Shown here in pieces: positions 11,016-12,500 of a DNA stretch of 12,500 bases (the stretch's first letter is position 1; each line of letters begins with the position of its first letter). The position numbers and the translations under genes are program-made. This DNA comes from Salpingoeca rosetta (lineage: Eukaryota > Opisthokonta > Choanoflagellata > Craspedida > Salpingoecidae): NCBI RefSeq assembly GCF_000188695.1, contig NW_004754925.1:1331700-1344199 (forward strand), in the 5' to 3' direction. The notes under the pieces are model-generated. The model had not been told where the DNA came from and did no database searches. It saw only the letters and a program-made list of their open reading frames with translations.

Positions 11016-12500
11016 GTGTGTGTGTGCGTGTGTATGTGTGTGTGTGTGTGCGTGTGTGTGTGTGTGTGTGTGTGCGTGTGTATGTGTGTGCGTGTGTATG
11101 TGTGTGCATGCGTATGTCAGGGGGACAAGATTGACTCTGATGACATCAAGTCGCTTGACGACGGCCGTCTCCTTGTTGAAGACCTTGAAGAGCTCCAGCA
11201 CGGTACGCCCACCAGCCATGCCGTACTTTTGTGAAGGGGGAAGGATAGTTGTTTTTGGTGTGTGTCTGTGCTTGTGTCTGTGTGTGTGTCTCTGTGTGTG
11301 TATGTGTGTGTGTGTGCGTCTGTGTCAGTGTGTCGTGGATGGCTCACGAAGTTGCTTGCCATTGCGCTGTTGCCCCCACAGGCAAGAAGGGCCGTCTGTC
11401 TAAGCGCCATCTCGTCCCTGGTGCCGGTAAGAGCGACACAACATACACATCCAGCACTCCAACGCCCTACAGTCGACTGTGATTGCACGCGCACGGAGAA
11501 CTCTCGCTGTGCGTCACCCCACACATCACGCCATCTTTTTTGTTGTTGTTGTTGTTTTTGCTTTCGAATGCAACTGATGCTTGCGCGTGAATGCTTGCAG
11601 GCATGGACATGGTGGATGACTTCGACGACGATGGCGATGATGATGATGCGGAGGAGAACGAGGGCGCCGGTGGCCTGACGTTTGGCCGCGGCATTCATCG
11701 CGACCGCAAAGCGTGAGTTGACCCATCCTGCGAACTTGGCGCGTGGTCAACCCGACGACCGGGAGCGTGCGCATGCACACACACATGCACATGCACATGC
11801 ACATGCACATGCTCATGCACATGCACACATGCTCACGTACGCATCAAATGTGTTCCCATCATCGCTGCAACGCTGCCGTGCCGTGATTGTCAGGATGGCT
11901 GAGCAAGCGGCCCTCGAGGCAGAGAAGTGGGGCGATGGTGCGTATGACGGCGAGGACAGCAGCGATGATGAGGAAGGCGGTGAGCTGAACACGAAGCGCG
12001 CGCGCGTCAACACCAAGAAGCAGCAGAAACAAGCACTTAAGGCGCAGAAGGCGCAGGAGAAGGCGGCAGCGGTGAAGGGAAAGAAGAACAAGGACGCCCG
12101 TGGCGGTCTTGGTTCAGAGTTCAGATCCAAGGTGCGTGCGTGTGTGTCAATGTGTGTGTGTGTGCGTGTGTGTGTCTGCCTATTTGTCTGTGTGTGTGTG
12201 TGTCTGCCTATTTGTCTGTGTGTGTGTGTGTCTGCCTATTCGTCTGTGAGTGAGTGTGTCTGCCTATTTGTCTGTCTGTCTGCCTATCTGTCTGTGTGTG
12301 TGCGTACTTCCTCTCACCATCCGTGTGAGGTGGCCTGGAAACTGACGCTTGTGCTTGCTGCTGCCCCGCTCCATCGAACCATTGTTCTTCCCATACTCAC
12401 ATGCACATGTATAAACACCCATGCTCGTACACACACGTACCCTGCACCTATGCTGGTTGCGACTGCAGAAAGCGGCTGGTGACATGCGCAAGAAGGGCCA
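1389..12500 (+). CDS. RRP12: RRP12-like ribosome biogenesis and export factor (33 exons, 3' end cut by window)
   Basis: RRP12 is a long HEAT-repeat protein of the nucleolus and nucleus that joins 90S and pre-40S particles and helps export both subunits; yeast Rrp12 binds Ran/Gsp1 and nucleoporin repeats. Here 33 exons join in frame to about 1309 codons, close to the roughly 1300 residues of human RRP12. Hallmarks recognised along the length include [34 protein letters not shown], the GLSYRF region, [41 protein letters not shown] and [12 protein letters not shown], all in family order. The chosen ATG at 1389 sits in a good context (GCCATGC) and gives the basic start [10 protein letters not shown] with KHRQ soon after, as in human RRP12. 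The frame is open further upstream, but that part is unlike the family. Codons are GC-rich and introns are repeat-rich. The last visible residues are [11 protein letters not shown] expect only a short basic tail beyond the edge. Confidence 0.95.
1627..1740 (+). repeat. TG/CG alternating purine-pyrimidine tract in RRP12 intron 1
   Basis: Intron 1 (1618-1934, 317 bases) starts with a roughly 110-base tract of TG dinucleotides mixed with CG, including GCGCGCGCGCG at about 1655-1666. Such strictly alternating purine-pyrimidine DNA is prone to the Z form. The remainder of the intron holds a 23-base duplication and C/T-rich sequence. Confidence 0.8.
1765..1809 (+). repeat. Perfect 23-base tandem duplication in RRP12 intron 1
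   Basis: Two identical 22-base copies (1765-1786 and 1788-1809), beginning TGATGCCTTG and ending CTCGATGG, are separated by a single A. It is a recent-looking local duplication unrelated to the TG tracts and is noncoding. Confidence 0.9.
2741..2822 (+). repeat. TG microsatellite in RRP12 intron 4
   Basis: Interrupted TG/TTG tract filling the first half of intron 4 (2699-2935). The 3' half is unique sequence with no other feature that I can see. Confidence 0.85.
3065..3150 (+). repeat. TG microsatellite in RRP12 intron 5
   Basis: Two TG tracts separated by a TTTGCGTTTGCATGC spacer, in intron 5 (3053-3226), starting about 12 bases after the weak GTTGTG donor. Confidence 0.85.
3408..3466 (+). 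repeat. CA microsatellite running into CAC repeats, RRP12 intron 6
   Basis: About twenty CA units followed by several CAC triplets, ending just before the 3' splice site at 3472. The repeat occupies the position where a polypyrimidine tract is expected. Confidence 0.87.
3601..3819 (+). repeat. Opposed CA and TG tracts at the two ends of RRP12 intron 7
   Basis: Intron 7 (3598-3821) has a CA-rich arm (3601-3669) directly after the donor and a pure TG arm (about 3790-3818) ending directly at the CAG acceptor. The arms are complementary, so the pre-mRNA could fold with the two splice sites close together. Confidence 0.8.
4001..4092 (+). repeat. ATC/CAT trinucleotide repeat in RRP12 intron 8
   Basis: Imperfect CAT/CAC tract with about 20 uninterrupted CAT units (about 4015-4074), ending a few bases before the exon 9 acceptor at 4096. 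It is the longest trinucleotide repeat in the window. Confidence 0.9.
4279..4375 (+). repeat. TCTG/TG tract in RRP12 intron 9
   Basis: Mixed TCTG tetranucleotides and TG dinucleotides in intron 9 (4251-4463). A CA tract follows at 4425-4442 near the acceptor. Confidence 0.82.
5330..5453 (+). repeat. TGG repeat and long C runs in RRP12 intron 12
   Basis: A run of about seven TGG triplets (5330-5352) is followed by C7 at 5402-5408 and C11 at 5443-5453, shortly before the exon 13 acceptor at 5471. Confidence 0.8.
5702..5744 (+). repeat. CA microsatellite in RRP12 intron 13
   Basis: CA-rich tract in the 3' half of intron 13 (5592-5763). Confidence 0.8.
5900..6030 (+). repeat. Degenerate CA-rich sequence in RRP12 intron 14
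   Basis: Loosely repeated ACACAC and CACGCA blocks fill most of intron 14 (5833-6038), up to the exon 15 acceptor. No pyrimidine tract precedes that acceptor. Confidence 0.65.
6184..6290 (+). repeat. GGT triplet repeat followed by TG/CG tract, RRP12 intron 15
   Basis: About nine GGT/TGG triplets (6184-6213), then TGTGCG/TGTG repeats to about 6290, in intron 15 (6159-6409). Confidence 0.82.
6816..6871 (+). repeat. TGTA tetranucleotide array in RRP12 intron 17
   Basis: About 14 uninterrupted TGTA units in intron 17 (6731-7046), flanked by TG sequence upstream and TTGC/TTGT repeats (6872-6902) downstream. A C10 run (7001-7010) and CT repeats precede the acceptor. Confidence 0.9.
7484..7540 (+). 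repeat. TG tract with 20-base period in RRP12 intron 19
   Basis: TG microsatellite interrupted twice by TCCATG (7503 and 7523), giving a 20-base higher-order period, in intron 19 (7463-7667). Confidence 0.78.
8192..8370 (+). repeat. TG microsatellite plus 20-copy GGGTGT array in RRP12 intron 21
   Basis: The exon 21 donor opens directly into about 20 GT units (8192-8233). Twenty GGG triplets then follow at exact six-base spacing from 8234 to 8350, with one more at 8362. GGG-TGT-GGG-TGT-GGG-TGT-GGG fits the G-quadruplex pattern many times over, on the sense strand. The remaining intron up to 8463 is C/T-rich. Confidence 0.93.
9044..9197 (+). repeat. TG tracts with an internal GA run, RRP12 intron 23
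   Basis: Intron 23 (9003-9351, the longest at 349 bases) holds TG tracts split by a GA-rich segment (9119-9141). Beyond about 9200 it is unique sequence, C-rich near the acceptor. Confidence 0.85.
9533..9542 (+). repeat. G10 homopolymer in RRP12 intron 24
   Basis: Uninterrupted run of ten G shortly after the exon 24 donor (GTACGT), followed by further G-rich sequence to about 9555. Confidence 0.85.
10594..10652 (+). repeat. CA microsatellite in RRP12 intron 27
   Basis: CA tract bounded on both sides by copies of ACACATCACACAACAC, so the microsatellite sits inside a short direct repeat, in intron 27 (10428-10696). Confidence 0.8.
10978..11110 (+). repeat. Long TG/CG microsatellite in RRP12 intron 28
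   Basis: About 130 bases of TG with regularly interspersed CG and TATG, ending at the exon 29 acceptor region (CAG at 11118-11120). It is the longest dinucleotide tract in the window. A second TG tract (about 10836-10872) follows the donor of the same 313-base intron. Confidence 0.9.
11764..11835 (+). repeat. CACATG hexanucleotide repeat in RRP12 intron 31
   Basis: Seven or more CACATG/CATGCA units, some with CTCATG variants. Each CATG is self-complementary. It fills the middle of intron 31 (11713-11893). Confidence 0.85.
12175..12296 (+). repeat. 28-base minisatellite in RRP12 intron 32
   Basis: TCTGCCTAT recurs at 12175, 12203, 12231, 12259 and 12279, giving three 28-base periods and one of 20. 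Units carry TTGTCTG followed by TG of near-constant length. The rest of intron 32 (12132-12468) is unique sequence. Confidence 0.87.

Larger units (their letters stand above)
9972..12500 (+). other. RRP12: RRP12 exons 26-33: acidic then basic low-complexity tail (residues 1045 onward)
   Basis: Exons: 9972-10077, 10357-10427, 10697-10807, 11121-11202, 11382-11426, 11601-11712, 11894-12131, 12469 to the window edge. Exon 26 carries the family's SF-EIM-D/acidic motif, with seven consecutive Asp. Exon 28 encodes [12 protein letters not shown], matching the human PLNFLDP segment. Exon 29 encodes DDGRLLVED, matching the human SADGRLII segment. Exon 31 is a second Asp/Glu-rich patch followed by [12 protein letters not shown]. 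Exon 32 is Lys/Arg/Gln-rich, with [13 protein letters not shown] as a candidate nuclear localisation signal, and ends LGSEFRSK before [10 protein letters not shown]. The sequence of this tail is only loosely conserved in the family, but motif order is kept. The stop codon is outside the window. Confidence 0.88.

Overview
The window is eukaryotic nuclear DNA: small coding exons separated by short spliceosomal introns that are packed with TG/CA and other simple repeats. Two divergent protein genes explain all the coding signal. A choanoflagellate or a close unicellular relative of animals fits best, because one gene resembles an animal SH2-adaptor family and the introns are dense and short. The species is an inference and cannot be fixed from the sequence alone.

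Layout. Positions 1-954, minus strand: the first four coding exons (about 100 residues) of a protein whose N-terminus resembles SH2D4A/SH2D4B. The gene runs off the left edge, so its SH2 domain, if present, is outside. Positions 955-1388: head-to-head intergenic region holding both 5' untranslated regions and presumably a shared promoter. Positions 1389-12500, plus strand: a nearly complete RRP12 gene, the HEAT-repeat ribosome-biogenesis factor. I reconstructed 33 exons and 32 introns; every junction keeps the reading frame. The visible protein is about 1309 residues, and only a short basic C-terminal tail is missing at the right edge.

The two genes have no obvious functional link. RRP12 serves nucleolar and nuclear maturation and export of pre-ribosomes. 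The SH2D4-like product would be a cytoplasmic phosphotyrosine adaptor. Nothing in the window looks like a mobile element, RNA gene or CRISPR array, and I found no new multi-gene system.

The unusual content lies in the splicing landscape. More than half of the 5' splice sites read GTNCG instead of GTRAG. One intron appears to use a GC donor. Several introns carry complementary CA and TG arms near opposite ends. One intron carries a 20-copy GGGTGT array able to form G-quadruplexes.
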